From: Bacteroidia bacterium | GTDB taxonomy: Bacteria; Bacteroidota; Bacteroidia; Palsa-965 | NCBI GenBank assembly: GCA_023151315.1 | Contig: JAKLJE010000018.1 | Coordinates: 40,001-91,575, forward strand | DNA: 51,575 nucleotides | Direction: 5' to 3' | Shown here: in pieces, positions 26,785 through 35,155 of the stretch | How positions within the stretch are numbered: the stretch's first letter is position 1 | Layout: the number at the start of each line of letters is the position of its first letter | Made by a program: the position numbers and the translations under genes | Notes under the pieces: generated by a model | Told to the model about the DNA's origin: nothing | Seen by the model: the letters and a program-made list of their open reading frames with translations, nothing else | Databases searched by the model: none

Positions 26785-29235
26785 ATGAAGCAAACCTTTA
26801 CTCAACAATCGAGATTGCGCTTTGGAAATGTCATGAAATCATTGACTGCATCCGCGCTGTTACTTACAGCGGGACTGAATGCGCAAACAACATTTAACTA
26901 CACGGGCTCGTTGCAGACCTATACTGTTCCTGTAGGAGTCACATCTATTCATATTGAAGCCCGCGGTGCGTCAGGCGGATCAGTAACCACAACTTGTGCT
27001 GCAACTGGTGGACGTGGTGCGATGATGTCGGGTGATTTTTCGGTTACTCCCGGAGAAGTTCTTACAATAATGGTTGGGCAACAAGGATTAACAAATGGTT
27101 CTGATGCCGGTGGCGGTGGCGGAACATTTGTTGCGCGAACAGGGAACGTTCCGTTGATTTGCGCCGGCGGCGGCGGTGGCGCAACGAATAATATCGGTCA
27201 ATGCGGAAGCAACCGTGATGGAATTGACGCTACAATTACTACGTCCGGAACTGCATCGGCAAATGGAGTTGTTGCAGGAGGAACTAACGGAAATGGTGGT
27301 GGTGCGAGCACCGGTTCCGGCGGCGGCGGCGGCGGATTTTACACCGATGGTGTTGCAGGAACAGGATTAGCCAATAACAATGGTAAAGCATTTGTGAATG
27401 GCGGTGCAGGCGGAACAGGAAATAACAATGACTTCGGTGGTTATGGAGGTGGTGGTGCAGGATGGTTCACGGGTGGTAACGGTGGCGGCGGCGGCGGTTA
27501 TTCCGGTGGTGGTACCAGCGGATCGCAACCATATTCCGGTGGCGGTGGTGGTGGTTCATACAATGGCGGGACCAACCAGGTAAACACTGCAGGTGTGCAA
27601 ACAGGAAACGGAATTGTAATAATTACTGTGCCCTTTAATGCGATTGTATCACTTACACAACCGATTTCCTGCAATGGTGCTAACGATGGATCATTGACCG
27701 CTACAGTTAGTGGAGGCACTTCGCCTTATACTTATTCATGGTCACCTTCAGGCGGGACTAACGCAACGGCCAGCGGATTAGCTCCGGGAACTTACACTGT
27801 AACCGTAACTGATGCGACCTTTTCGACATTAACCCAAACGTTTTCGATCACCGAACCTGCAGCATTGTCGGGTACAATTACATCCACTAACGTTTTATGT
27901 AATGGAGGTGGCAACGGAAGTGTCGGGGTTACTGTAAGCGGAGGTACACCTGGTTACACCTACATGTGGAGTAACGGAGGAGTAACGGCAACGATTCCAA
28001 ACCTTACAGCCGGAGTTTACACTTATACCGTTACTGACGTTAACGGTTGTACGCTTACGAATTCTACCACGGTAACCGAACCGGCTCAATTGGTGGCTTC
28101 GACTGGATATGCACCTATTTTGTGTAACGGTGGTAATACAACCCTCACTGTAGGTGCGACTGGTGGTACAAGTCCATACAGCGGAGACGGCTCGTTCACT
28201 GTAAGCGCAGGAACGTATTCATATACTATCACAGATAATAACGGTTGCACTTCAACAACGTCAGCCACTGTGACTGAACCAGCAGCAATTAACGTGAGCG
28301 TGGTTTCTGTTGATGTGAGTTGCTTCGGGGATTCATCAGGTTCAATTGATCTTTCTGTTGCGGGCGGAACAGCTCCATTTACTTTCAACTGGAACAGCGG
28401 TGCCTTTACAACGGAAGATTTGACTAATATTCCTGCAGGTTCGTACAGCGGAATTCTTACAGATGCCAACGGATGCCAGGATAGCGGAATTGTTGTTATT
28501 TCGCAACCGCTTGCTGCGTTGGCAATAAGTATAACTAGTTCGAACCCTACAACTTGTTCCGGTACAAACGGTATGATTGATGCAACGATAAGCGGTGGAA
28601 CTCCGGCTTATACTTATGTATGGAGCAATGGCCCTTCAACAGAAGATAACAACAGCGTCGCTGCTGGTTCATATACTCTGACTGTTACAGATACTGCAGG
28701 TTGCACTCAAACAGCATCAGTTACTCTTGTTGATCCTGCTGCTCCGACTGTAACGGTTGCATTCAGCATTGATACAGTTTGTACTCTTGACGCACCTGTA
28801 ACACTTTCAGGTGGATCACCGGCGGGCGGAACATATTCCGGAACTGCGGTGAGCGGTGGAATTTTCACACCTGCAAGTGCTACAGTTGGTGCTAATACAA
28901 TTACGTACACTTATACAGACGGTGTAACAGGTTGCACCGGCTCTTCGACTGATGTGATTTATGTTGATCCTTGTACTGGTGTTGCGGAAAACAATATTTC
29001 TGCTGTATCATTCAATGTATATCCGAATCCGAACAACGGAACATTCACAATTCTGAACAGTTCAATGAATGCAGGAGATATCTCAGTGTTTGATGCACAG
29101 GGCAGAGTAGTACAAACAGTACGACTCAATGGCGGTGCGCAATCACAGATCACAATTGATGTTGCCGGAATTTACATGATCCGCATGATTGATGCGAATG
29201 GAAATTCAGGTGTGCAGCAAGTGATTGTTGAATAA
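26785..29235 (+). CDS. T9SS-secreted adhesin with Gly-rich domain and SprB-type repeats
   Basis: A surface protein of 816 residues from the ATG at 26785, chosen because it gives a clean signal peptide (SLTASALLLTAGLNAQ); an ATG at 26761 would add 8. After the signal comes a beta-rich, very Gly-rich domain (about 35-275) beginning with VPVGVTSIHIEARGASGGS, as in bacterial glycine-rich surface domains. Five SprB-like repeats follow (CNG..GSLTATVSGGTSPYTYSW and TYTVTVTD.NGC, then TEP), and the chain ends in a type A T9SS sorting domain (VYPNPNNGTFTI to VIVE). SprB repeats occur in gliding adhesins. It is probably exported and anchored on the cell surface. Confidence 0.9.
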   Translation: MKQTFTQQSRLRFGNVMKSLTASALLLTAGLNAQTTFNYTGSLQTYTVPVGVTSIHIEARGASGGSVTTTCAATGGRGAMMSGDFSVTPGEVLTIMVGQQGLTNGSDAGGGGGTFVARTGNVPLICAGGGGGATNNIGQCGSNRDGIDATITTSGTASANGVVAGGTNGNGGGASTGSGGGGGGFYTDGVAGTGLANNNGKAFVNGGAGGTGNNNDFGGYGGGGAGWFTGGNGGGGGGYSGGGTSGSQPYSGGGGGGSYNGGTNQVNTAGVQTGNGIVIITVPFNAIVSLTQPISCNGANDGSLTATVSGGTSPYTYSWSPSGGTNATASGLAPGTYTVTVTDATFSTLTQTFSITEPAALSGTITSTNVLCNGGGNGSVGVTVSGGTPGYTYMWSNGGVTATIPNLTAGVYTYTVTDVNGCTLTNSTTVTEPAQLVASTGYAPILCNGGNTTLTVGATGGTSPYSGDGSFTVSAGTYSYTITDNNGCTSTTSATVTEPAAINVSVVSVDVSCFGDSSGSIDLSVAGGTAPFTFNWNSGAFTTEDLTNIPAGSYSGILTDANGCQDSGIVVISQPLAALAISITSSNPTTCSGTNGMIDATISGGTPAYTYVWSNGPSTEDNNSVAAGSYTLTVTDTAGCTQTASVTLVDPAAPTVTVAFSIDTVCTLDAPVTLSGGSPAGGTYSGTAVSGGIFTPASATVGANTITYTYTDGVTGCTGSSTDVIYVDPCTGVAENNISAVSFNVYPNPNNGTFTILNSSMNAGDISVFDAQGRVVQTVRLNGGAQSQITIDVAGIYMIRMIDANGNSGVQQVIVE
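27638..28758 (+). repeat. Five SprB-type repeats within the adhesin gene
   Basis: Five tandem units of about 70-78 residues, starting near 27638, 27871, 28093, 28294 and 28528. Each has a cysteine near its start, a GGT.PYTY.W core and a T.TVTD..GC strand, usually ending in TEP or a variant of it. The third unit has lost part of the core. The units differ in nucleotide sequence, so they are old and not a recent amplification. Confidence 0.75.
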
Positions 29236-29251
29236 CATTACCTACGAAATG

Positions 29252-29286
29252 AAAAGAGGCTGCAAAATTTTGCAGCCTCTTTTTTT
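29252..29286. terminator. Bidirectional rho-independent terminator
   Basis: A perfect 16-bp inverted repeat (AAAAGAGGCTGCAAAA, 29252-29267; TTTTGCAGCCTCTTTT, 29268-29283) with T-runs on both strands. It lies between the convergent adhesin and YCII-lipoprotein genes and should stop transcription in both directions. Confidence 0.85.
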
Positions 29287-29298
29287 ATTGCTCGTAGT

Positions 29299-29838
29299 TT
29301 ATTCTGCAACGTTCTTCTTCTCAAACAACTTATGAAGTTTCGGATTCAGCATCAACGCCGCACTTCCGTACCACGGATGTAATTCCATCTCGAGCCGACC
29401 GGCTTTAATTGCAGGATCTGTTTCCGTAAGCGCTTTTGCTTCTTCAACCGTTGCAACATTGAAAACGTAAATGCCCCGCACGTCTCCATCGTCCATAAAC
29501 GGACCGGCAACAATCAACTTCCCTTCTTCCGCCATACGATTGATGTTTTCAAGATGCGCCTTTTGTAATTCTGCCGCAGTTGCTGAATCCTGATCGCGTT
29601 TCGGACCGCGCTTCAGATACGCCATCACATATTGTTTCATGCCGTATTCGTCAGCACCGAGTTTGGTGGCGAGTTCTGCATTGTACGAAAGGCTGTCGCT
29701 AGTGAGCCAGTCTGCAGGTGCATCTTTTTTCACGACAGAATCGATGGTTATTACCGGTTCCCCTGAGTGATTGTTGCAGGATGTAGAGAGCAATACAATT
29801 GATGTTGCCGTTAGTAGAGTGTGAAAAGTATATTTCAT
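29299..29838 (-). CDS. YCII-related domain lipoprotein
   Basis: A 179-residue lipoprotein. The signal LLTATSIVLLSTSC ends in a lipobox with Cys21. The mature part contains a YCII-like ferredoxin-fold domain (about 58-160): QYVMAYLKRGPKRDQ, then LQKAHLENINRMAEEGKLIV, AGPFMDDGDVRGIYVF and TVEEAKALTETDPAIKAGRL, which is the classic YCII pattern. The function of exported YCII proteins is unclear. The ATG at 29838 is chosen for the signal peptide; the longer open frame upstream overlaps rlpA and is not real. Confidence 0.88.
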   Translation of the reverse strand: MKYTFHTLLTATSIVLLSTSCNNHSGEPVITIDSVVKKDAPADWLTSDSLSYNAELATKLGADEYGMKQYVMAYLKRGPKRDQDSATAAELQKAHLENINRMAEEGKLIVAGPFMDDGDVRGIYVFNVATVEEAKALTETDPAIKAGRLEMELHPWYGSAALMLNPKLHKLFEKKNVAE

Positions 29839-29878
29839 AATATGAAAATAGTATTTTCCATTGAACCGGAAAGTGCTC

Positions 29879-30367
29879 CTACCTCCTCTGCACCGCACCA
29901 ACCGATCTCGTTTTCTTTCGCACCGGAGTGATGCCCACCGCTTCCATCCGTACTTTCTGCAATCCTTTCGAATAGAATCCGAGTTTCTTTGCTGCAACCG
30001 GCGTCAAGTCAATGGAGCGGGATGACTTCTTCGGAAGTCGATCCGTAATACGAACGTAAATGACTGAATCATTCGATACATTCGTCACTTTCACAATAGT
30101 TCCGAAAGGAAGCGTTTTGTGAGCTGCGGTCATGCTGTCCGGATCAAAGTATTCTCCGCTTGCAGTCAGCCTGCCTTTCCATTTCGGTCCGTACCAACTC
30201 GCGATCCCTGAATCCACATAAACCGGAAAGTACGGCTTCAGACTGTCTGTTGAGACAACTTTCGGAGCATTTTGCGTCTGAGTACTGTCAGTCCTGATAG
30301 AATCCGTCTGACCTGAAACAGGATGCAAAAACGCAAGACTTATCACCACTATCATCAACTGTTTCAT
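29879..30367 (-). CDS. RlpA-family septal ring lytic transglycosylase-like protein
   Basis: A 162-residue exported protein with a double-psi beta-barrel. The signal peptide ends near residue 19 (LAFLHPVSGQ); the linker to about 50 is Ser/Thr/Asp-rich. The RlpA core is GIASWYGPKWKGRLTASGE, then FDPDSMTAAHKTLPFGT, VKVTN and VRITDRLPKKSSRSIDLT (about 54-130). Family members cleave naked glycan strands at the septum. There is no lipobox and no SPOR domain, so it is the short form. It is 40 bases upstream of the YCII lipoprotein gene on the same strand. Confidence 0.9.
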   Translation of the reverse strand: MKQLMIVVISLAFLHPVSGQTDSIRTDSTQTQNAPKVVSTDSLKPYFPVYVDSGIASWYGPKWKGRLTASGEYFDPDSMTAAHKTLPFGTIVKVTNVSNDSVIYVRITDRLPKKSSRSIDLTPVAAKKLGFYSKGLQKVRMEAVGITPVRKKTRSVGAVQRR

Positions 30368-30465
30368 ACTGTAATTTAATGAAACTTTTTGACACTTTCG
30401 ACATTATACTTTCAGCAATTATGCCAAAATACCTCAATAGCATTGTAAGATTTAACCGTCAAACC

Positions 30466-30473
30466 TATCTTCG
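30466..30473 (+). promoter_or_regulatory. -7 promoter box for the glycosyltransferase gene
   Basis: TATCTTCG, one base from TANNTTTG. It abuts a TTG at 30474, making that codon an unlikely start, because it would lie upstream of the expected transcription start near 30480. Confidence 0.4.
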
Positions 30474-30491
30474 TTGACTCAAACAGATCAA

Positions 30492-31220
30492 GTGTCCGAC
30501 AAAATCGTCATAATTCCAACGTATAATGAGAAGGAGAACATCGAAAAGATGGTCCGGAAAGTTATGTCGTTGGAAGGAGGATTCCATCTTTTGATTGTGG
30601 ATGACGGCTCTCCGGATGGTACTGCAGACATAGTAAAACGCTTGCAAAGCGAGTTTGCTGATCGACTGTTCATTGAAGAGCGCAAAGGGAAACTCGGACT
30701 CGGTACAGCATACATTCACGGTTTTAAATGGTCGCTTGCGCGCAATTACAATTTCATTTTCGAAATGGATTGCGACTTCTCTCATAATCCTGATGATCTG
30801 ATTCGCTTGTGGGATGCTTGTGCCAACAGAAAAGCAGACGTGTCAGTCGGATCTCGTTATGTGAAAGGCGGAAAAGTAGCAAACTGGCCAATGGGTCGCT
30901 TGCTGATGTCGTACTTCGCTTCATTGTACGTTCGCATAGTTTTGTGGATGAACGTGAAGGATACCACAGCTGGATTCAAGTGTTACACGCGCCGCGTACT
31001 GGAGAAGATTGATCTCGACAATATCCGCTTTGTGGGTTACGCGTTTCAGATTGAGATGAAGTATACTGCACACCGACTCGGATTTAAAGTTGTGGAAGTG
31101 CCGATCACATTCATAGATCGCGTGGAAGGCGTTTCCAAAATGAGCACTAAAATTTTCAAAGAAGCCTTCTGGGGAGTACTGCAAATGCGATTCAAGAAAA
31201 TCGCGCCTCGCAAAGCGTAG
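30492..31220 (+). CDS. Polyprenol-phosphate mannosyltransferase-like GT2 (DPM1-like)
   Basis: A 242-residue family 2 glycosyltransferase of the dolichol/polyprenol-phosphate mannose synthase type. It loads a sugar from a nucleotide donor onto a lipid carrier at the membrane. VIIPTYNEKENIEKM, IVDDGSPDGTAD and EMDCDFSHNPDD (the DXD-like metal site) are diagnostic. KDTTAGFKCYTRRVLE and DRVEGVSKMS complete the domain. There is no C-terminal membrane segment. I chose the GTG at 30492 because the TTG at 30474, which would add 6 residues, touches the -7 box. It may supply sugar for surface glycans or protein glycosylation. Confidence 0.92.
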   Translation: MSDKIVIIPTYNEKENIEKMVRKVMSLEGGFHLLIVDDGSPDGTADIVKRLQSEFADRLFIEERKGKLGLGTAYIHGFKWSLARNYNFIFEMDCDFSHNPDDLIRLWDACANRKADVSVGSRYVKGGKVANWPMGRLLMSYFASLYVRIVLWMNVKDTTAGFKCYTRRVLEKIDLDNIRFVGYAFQIEMKYTAHRLGFKVVEVPITFIDRVEGVSKMSTKIFKEAFWGVLQMRFKKIAPRKA

Positions 31221-31281
31221 TTCTACTACTGACTTTGGTCAGCGCTGACAGATTTCAGACAATTCCGCTCCGCCGCAAGGG

Positions 31282-31289
31282 TATTTTTG
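31282..31289 (+). promoter_or_regulatory. -7 promoter box for the TolB-like gene
   Basis: TATTTTTG, a perfect TANNTTTG, 4 bases before the ATG at 31294, implying a leaderless transcript. A perfect 12-bp palindrome (31238-31249) lies about 33 bases upstream of this box. Confidence 0.45.
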
Positions 31290-31293
31290 CGGC

Positions 31294-32367
31294 ATGAAAT
31301 CCATCCTCTCTTTAGCTCTGATTTTTACCGCATTTTTCTTTTCAATTTCTGCTGGAAAAAAGAAACCTTCAATCGACAATCCACAGGAAAAACATTTGGT
31401 GAATTTACGTCAGTTGACTTTCGGAGGGAACAACGCGGAAGCTTATTGGAGTTTCGACAGCAAGATGCTCACTTTTCAGAGTGATTTTTCCAAGTGGGGA
31501 AATTCTTGCGATCAGATTTATGTGATGGATTTGAAAAAGGCGAAAGATTCTCTTTACGTTCCTTCACGCGTTAGCACAGGAGACGGACGCACGACATGCT
31601 CGTACTTCATGCCTGATAACAAGCATGTGTTGTTTGCATCTACGCATGTAGGTGGTAAAATGTGTCCGCCTGCCGACAATCTCCGTCAGAATGGAAAATA
31701 CCTTTGGCCGATTTACGATACATACGACATTTTCGTTTCTGATCTTAAAGGAAACATCACAAAACAATTGACGAATTCTCCCGGTTATGATGCCGAAGCT
31801 GTTGTATCTCCTAAAGGCGATAAAATTCTTTTCACTTCAACACGCGGAGGCGATCTTGATCTGTGGATCATGAACATCGACGGAACCAATCCTGTGCAAT
31901 TGACCAACGAATTGGGTTACGACGGTGGCGCTTTCTTCTCTCCTGACGGCAAGAAGATCGTTTTCCGTGCTTCACGTCCGAAGACAGAACAGGAAGTGAA
32001 AGAGTACAAAGATTTGCTCGCTCAGAATCTGGTTGCACCAACAAACATGGAAATCTTCACCATTAACGCTGATGGTACGGATATGAAACAGATCACCAAA
32101 TTGGGCAAAGCAAACTGGGCGCCTTATTTTACACCTTCTGGAAATAAAATCATCTTCTCTTCTAATCATGCCGCAGAGAAAGGCTTCAATTTTCAGTTGT
32201 TTCTGATCAATCTGGACGGTACAGGATTGGAACAAGTAACTTACGAAAGCGTGTTCAACTCATTCCCGATGTTTTCTCCGGACGGGAAGAAGATCGCATT
32301 CTCCTCTAACCGCCGCAATTGGGGCACACGCGATACCAACGTGTTTGTTGCCGACTGGAAGGAATAA
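31294..32367 (+). CDS. TolB/PD40-type beta-propeller exported protein
   Basis: A 357-residue exported protein with a signal peptide (ILSLALIFTAFFFSISAG, about 4-21). It is built of PD40 (WD40-like) blades, seen as repeated SPDGKKI-type turns: MPDNKHVLFAS, SPKGDKILFTS, SPDGKKIVFRA, TPSGNKIIFSS and SPDGKKIAFSS. Each is paired with a LWIMNIDGTNP.QLT-like strand. This fold gives binding surfaces and is shared by TolB and biopolymer-binding proteins; no catalytic domain accompanies it. It precedes the M28 peptidase gene by 80 bases. The partner or ligand is unknown. Confidence 0.88.
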   Translation: MKSILSLALIFTAFFFSISAGKKKPSIDNPQEKHLVNLRQLTFGGNNAEAYWSFDSKMLTFQSDFSKWGNSCDQIYVMDLKKAKDSLYVPSRVSTGDGRTTCSYFMPDNKHVLFASTHVGGKMCPPADNLRQNGKYLWPIYDTYDIFVSDLKGNITKQLTNSPGYDAEAVVSPKGDKILFTSTRGGDLDLWIMNIDGTNPVQLTNELGYDGGAFFSPDGKKIVFRASRPKTEQEVKEYKDLLAQNLVAPTNMEIFTINADGTDMKQITKLGKANWAPYFTPSGNKIIFSSNHAAEKGFNFQLFLINLDGTGLEQVTYESVFNSFPMFSPDGKKIAFSSNRRNWGTRDTNVFVADWKE

Positions 32368-32422
32368 GATTTCCTCTTGCTGCCACAGGCAGATTAATGT
32401 GGTCATTCCGGTTTGCGGTGCG

Positions 32423-32430
32423 TATCTTTG
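32423..32430 (+). promoter_or_regulatory. -7 promoter box for the M28 peptidase gene
   Basis: TATCTTTG, a perfect TANNTTTG, 17 bases before the ATG at 32448; the leader would be about 11 bases. The position also argues against a longer start upstream. Confidence 0.42.
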
Positions 32431-32447
32431 CAGACCAGAATAATACC

Positions 32448-33680
32448 ATGAGAAAATCGTTTCTATTAGCGCTCGGATTTGTATTCGCAGCGTTTACAAT
32501 TTCGGCGCAGGAAATCAGTGCTGAGCGAATCCGCAAAGACGTTACTTATCTGGCTTCAGATAAACTTGAAGGTCGCGGAACATCATCCAAAGGCGAGAAG
32601 AAAGCAGCTGCTTACATCGCAGGTGAATTCAAGAAATGCGGTTTATCTCCGAAGGGAACAGAAGGATTTTACCAGCCTTTCACATTCAAGTCGAATCCGA
32701 ATCCGCACGATACGTCTACAGCGAATCTCAAAGAGCGCACAGGCAAAAACGTCATCGGCTACCTTGATAACGGTGCGGAATACACTGTAGTAATCGGCGG
32801 ACATTACGATCATCTCGGAACAGGTCACGATAAAAATTCACTGGACGTGAATCCGGAAGGGAAAGTACACAACGGTGCAGACGATAACGCTTCGGGAACT
32901 TCAGGTGTAATTGAATTGGCACGTTACTACACTTCCAACGGACGTAAAGAGGCATTCAACTTCTTGTTCATCTGTTTTTCCGGAGAAGAATTGGGATTGA
33001 TGGGCTCGAAACGTTTCTGTGAGAATCCGACTATTGATCTCACGAAAGTGAATTACATGATCAATATGGACATGATCGGTCGCTTGAATGATTCGACCAA
33101 AGCGTTGATGATTTATGGTGTAGGGACAGCGCCGGATTGGGTTCCGATGATCAACGGAACAAATACTGTTTTCAAGATCAAACAGGACAGCGCGGGAATA
33201 GGGCCTTCGGATCAGACTTCATTCTATCTGAAAAATATTCCTGTTCTGCACTTCTTCACTGGTCAGCATTCCGATTACCATAAACCCGGTGATGATGCAG
33301 AGAAAGTGAATTACGCCGGAGAAAAACTCGTTCTCGAATTCATTATTCAGCTCATCGATCAAACAGAGAAACTCCCGAAACTGAAATTCCAGCAGACGAA
33401 GAATCCTGACATGGGTCGCTCGAAATTCAAAGTAACCTTGGGCATTATGCCGGATTATACTTTTGAAGGACCGGGATTGAAAATCGATGGTGTTACTGAA
33501 GGAAAACCTGCTGCTGCTGCCGGAGTGAAAACCGGTGATGTGCTGATTGAAATGGGTGGCGTTGAAATCAAGAAGATGGGCGATTATATGGCGCAGTTGC
33601 AGAAATTTTCGAAAGGCGAGACTACTACGATTAAAGTTCAACGCGGAGGCGAAGTGCTGACGCTTAATGTTACATTCTGA
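32448..33680 (+). CDS. M28-family zinc aminopeptidase with C-terminal PDZ domain
   Basis: A 410-residue exported metallopeptidase. The signal peptide ends after about residue 20 (FVFAAFTISAQ). The M28 domain has the metal and catalytic residues in GGHYDHLG (His119), NGADDNASG (Asp145/146), SGEELGL (Glu180/181), NMDMIGR (Asp208) and QHSDYHKPGD. A PDZ domain follows (about 325-410: KIDGVTEGKPAAAAGVKTGD), which probably binds substrate tails. The ATG at 32448 was chosen because the frame upstream lacks a signal peptide and contains the promoter box. The stop overlaps the dihydroorotase start by 1 base (TGATG). Confidence 0.93.
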   Translation: MRKSFLLALGFVFAAFTISAQEISAERIRKDVTYLASDKLEGRGTSSKGEKKAAAYIAGEFKKCGLSPKGTEGFYQPFTFKSNPNPHDTSTANLKERTGKNVIGYLDNGAEYTVVIGGHYDHLGTGHDKNSLDVNPEGKVHNGADDNASGTSGVIELARYYTSNGRKEAFNFLFICFSGEELGLMGSKRFCENPTIDLTKVNYMINMDMIGRLNDSTKALMIYGVGTAPDWVPMINGTNTVFKIKQDSAGIGPSDQTSFYLKNIPVLHFFTGQHSDYHKPGDDAEKVNYAGEKLVLEFIIQLIDQTEKLPKLKFQQTKNPDMGRSKFKVTLGIMPDYTFEGPGLKIDGVTEGKPAAAAGVKTGDVLIEMGGVEIKKMGDYMAQLQKFSKGETTTIKVQRGGEVLTLNVTF

Positions 33681-35011
33681 TGAATTACCTGATCCGCAAC
33701 GCCAACATCGTTAACGAAGGCAAAATCACTGCCGGCGATGTTCTCATTTCAGAAGGAAAGATTGCTGCAATCGGTTCCGGAATTGAATCGATCGATGCGG
33801 AGGTAATTGACGCTACAGGATTGTGGCTCATGCCGGGTGTGATTGATGATCAGGTTCATTTTCGCGAACCGGGACTGACACATAAAGGCGAGATTTATAC
33901 GGAAGCGAAAGCTGCGGTTGCAGGAGGTGTTACATCTTTCATGGAGCAACCGAACACAGCACCGCCTGCTACAACGGTAGAACGACTTGAGGAAAAATAC
34001 GCGCGCGCGGCTGAAGTTTCTCTTGCGAATTTTTCGTTTTTCATCGGAACAACGAATAACAATCTGGACGAGTTGCTGAAGATTAATCCGCGTAATGTTG
34101 CGGGTGTGAAAATATTTCTCGGATCATCAACAGGCGACATGCTTGTGGATAATGAAGAGCAACTGGATAATGTTTTTGCGAAAGTGAAAACATTGATTGC
34201 CGTTCATGCGGAAGACGATCCGATGATCAAACGCAATGTGGAAGAATACCGCGCGAAATACGGCGATGATATGCCTGCTGATTATCACGGGTTGATCAGA
34301 AGTCGCGAAGCGTGTTATGCTTCTTCATCAAAAGCCATTGCGCGTGCGAAGAAATTCGGAACGCGTTTGCATGTGTTTCATATTTCCACTGCAGATGAAT
34401 TGGAGTTGTTTGATAATTCCGTTCCGCTGCGTGAGAAGAAGATTACTGCGGAAGTCTGCATTCACCATTTGTGGTTTTCGGATGCGGATTACAAAACGAA
34501 AGGAAATTTCATCAAGTGGAATCCTTCCGTGAAAACTGCAAACGATCGCGAAGCGCTTTGGAAGGCATTGCTTGATAACAGAATCGATGTGATTGCCACA
34601 GATCACGCGCCGCATACGATAGAGGAGAAGCAGCAATCTTATCTGAAAGCTCCATCGGGCGGACCGCTGGTGCAGCATTCATTGGTAGCGATGCTGGAGA
34701 AAGCGCGTGAAGGAAAAATTTCCGTGGAGCGCGTGGTGGAGAAGATGTGTCACGCTCCTGCAGATTTGTTCCGCATCGACAAACGAGGATACATCCGCGA
34801 AGGTTATTGGGCGGATCTCGTACTCGTGCATCCGCAACAACATTGGACAGTAGCGAAAGACAATCTGCTTTACAAATGCGGTTGGTCTCCTTTGGAAGGA
34901 ACTGTATTCCATTCTCGCGTGGTGAGCACTTTTGTAAACGGAAATCTGGTTTACAATAACGGCGCTATTAACGAGCTGTACAAAGGCATGCGATTGGAGT
35001 TCAATGTTTAG
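33680..35011 (+). CDS. pyrC: Dihydroorotase
   Basis: A 443-residue amidohydrolase of pyrimidine synthesis, closing carbamoyl-aspartate to dihydroorotate. The carboxylated lysine is Lys144 in AGVKIFLGSSTG. Further metal-site motifs are VHAEDD (His176), VFHIST (about 232-237) and VIATDHAPHT (Asp308). The first metal motif reads DDQVHFREPG, with Gln58 where HxH is usual. I recall other Bacteroidota enzymes sharing this, so it looks like a lineage variant and not a dead enzyme. It overlaps the M28 gene by 1 base. The AT-rich restriction unit follows after about 130 bases. Confidence 0.92.
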   Translation: MNYLIRNANIVNEGKITAGDVLISEGKIAAIGSGIESIDAEVIDATGLWLMPGVIDDQVHFREPGLTHKGEIYTEAKAAVAGGVTSFMEQPNTAPPATTVERLEEKYARAAEVSLANFSFFIGTTNNNLDELLKINPRNVAGVKIFLGSSTGDMLVDNEEQLDNVFAKVKTLIAVHAEDDPMIKRNVEEYRAKYGDDMPADYHGLIRSREACYASSSKAIARAKKFGTRLHVFHISTADELELFDNSVPLREKKITAEVCIHHLWFSDADYKTKGNFIKWNPSVKTANDREALWKALLDNRIDVIATDHAPHTIEEKQQSYLKAPSGGPLVQHSLVAMLEKAREGKISVERVVEKMCHAPADLFRIDKRGYIREGYWADLVLVHPQQHWTVAKDNLLYKCGWSPLEGTVFHSRVVSTFVNGNLVYNNGAINELYKGMRLEFNV

Positions 35012-35155
35012 TTGAAGTTCTCACACATCGGGAAGGGATTGAAGCAAAGTGCCGCGCACTGCGGAAATTCCGGTGATATGGAAGCGTCAAATACTCAATG
35101 ACTACTCTTAAATTGCGCTCAATAATTTGATTGATTAACTTTGAATAAAAACGGA

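Noticed and set aside
27100-27600. GGTGGCGG-rich repetitive DNA that resembles a repeat array
   Set aside because: It is in-frame glycine-rich coding sequence of the adhesin with irregular units and no spacers, so it is not a CRISPR array.
29839-29997. Extended N-terminus of the YCII lipoprotein
   Set aside because: It overlaps the rlpA gene in another frame and would bury the lipoprotein signal peptide.
32319-32447. Extended N-terminus of the M28 peptidase
   Set aside because: It overlaps the TolB-like gene's end, lacks a signal peptide and contains the -7 promoter box.
35012-35155. Gap between pyrC and the endonuclease gene, examined for attachment sites or repeats
   Set aside because: No direct repeat shared with 37477-37559, no tRNA end and no transposase remnant was found.
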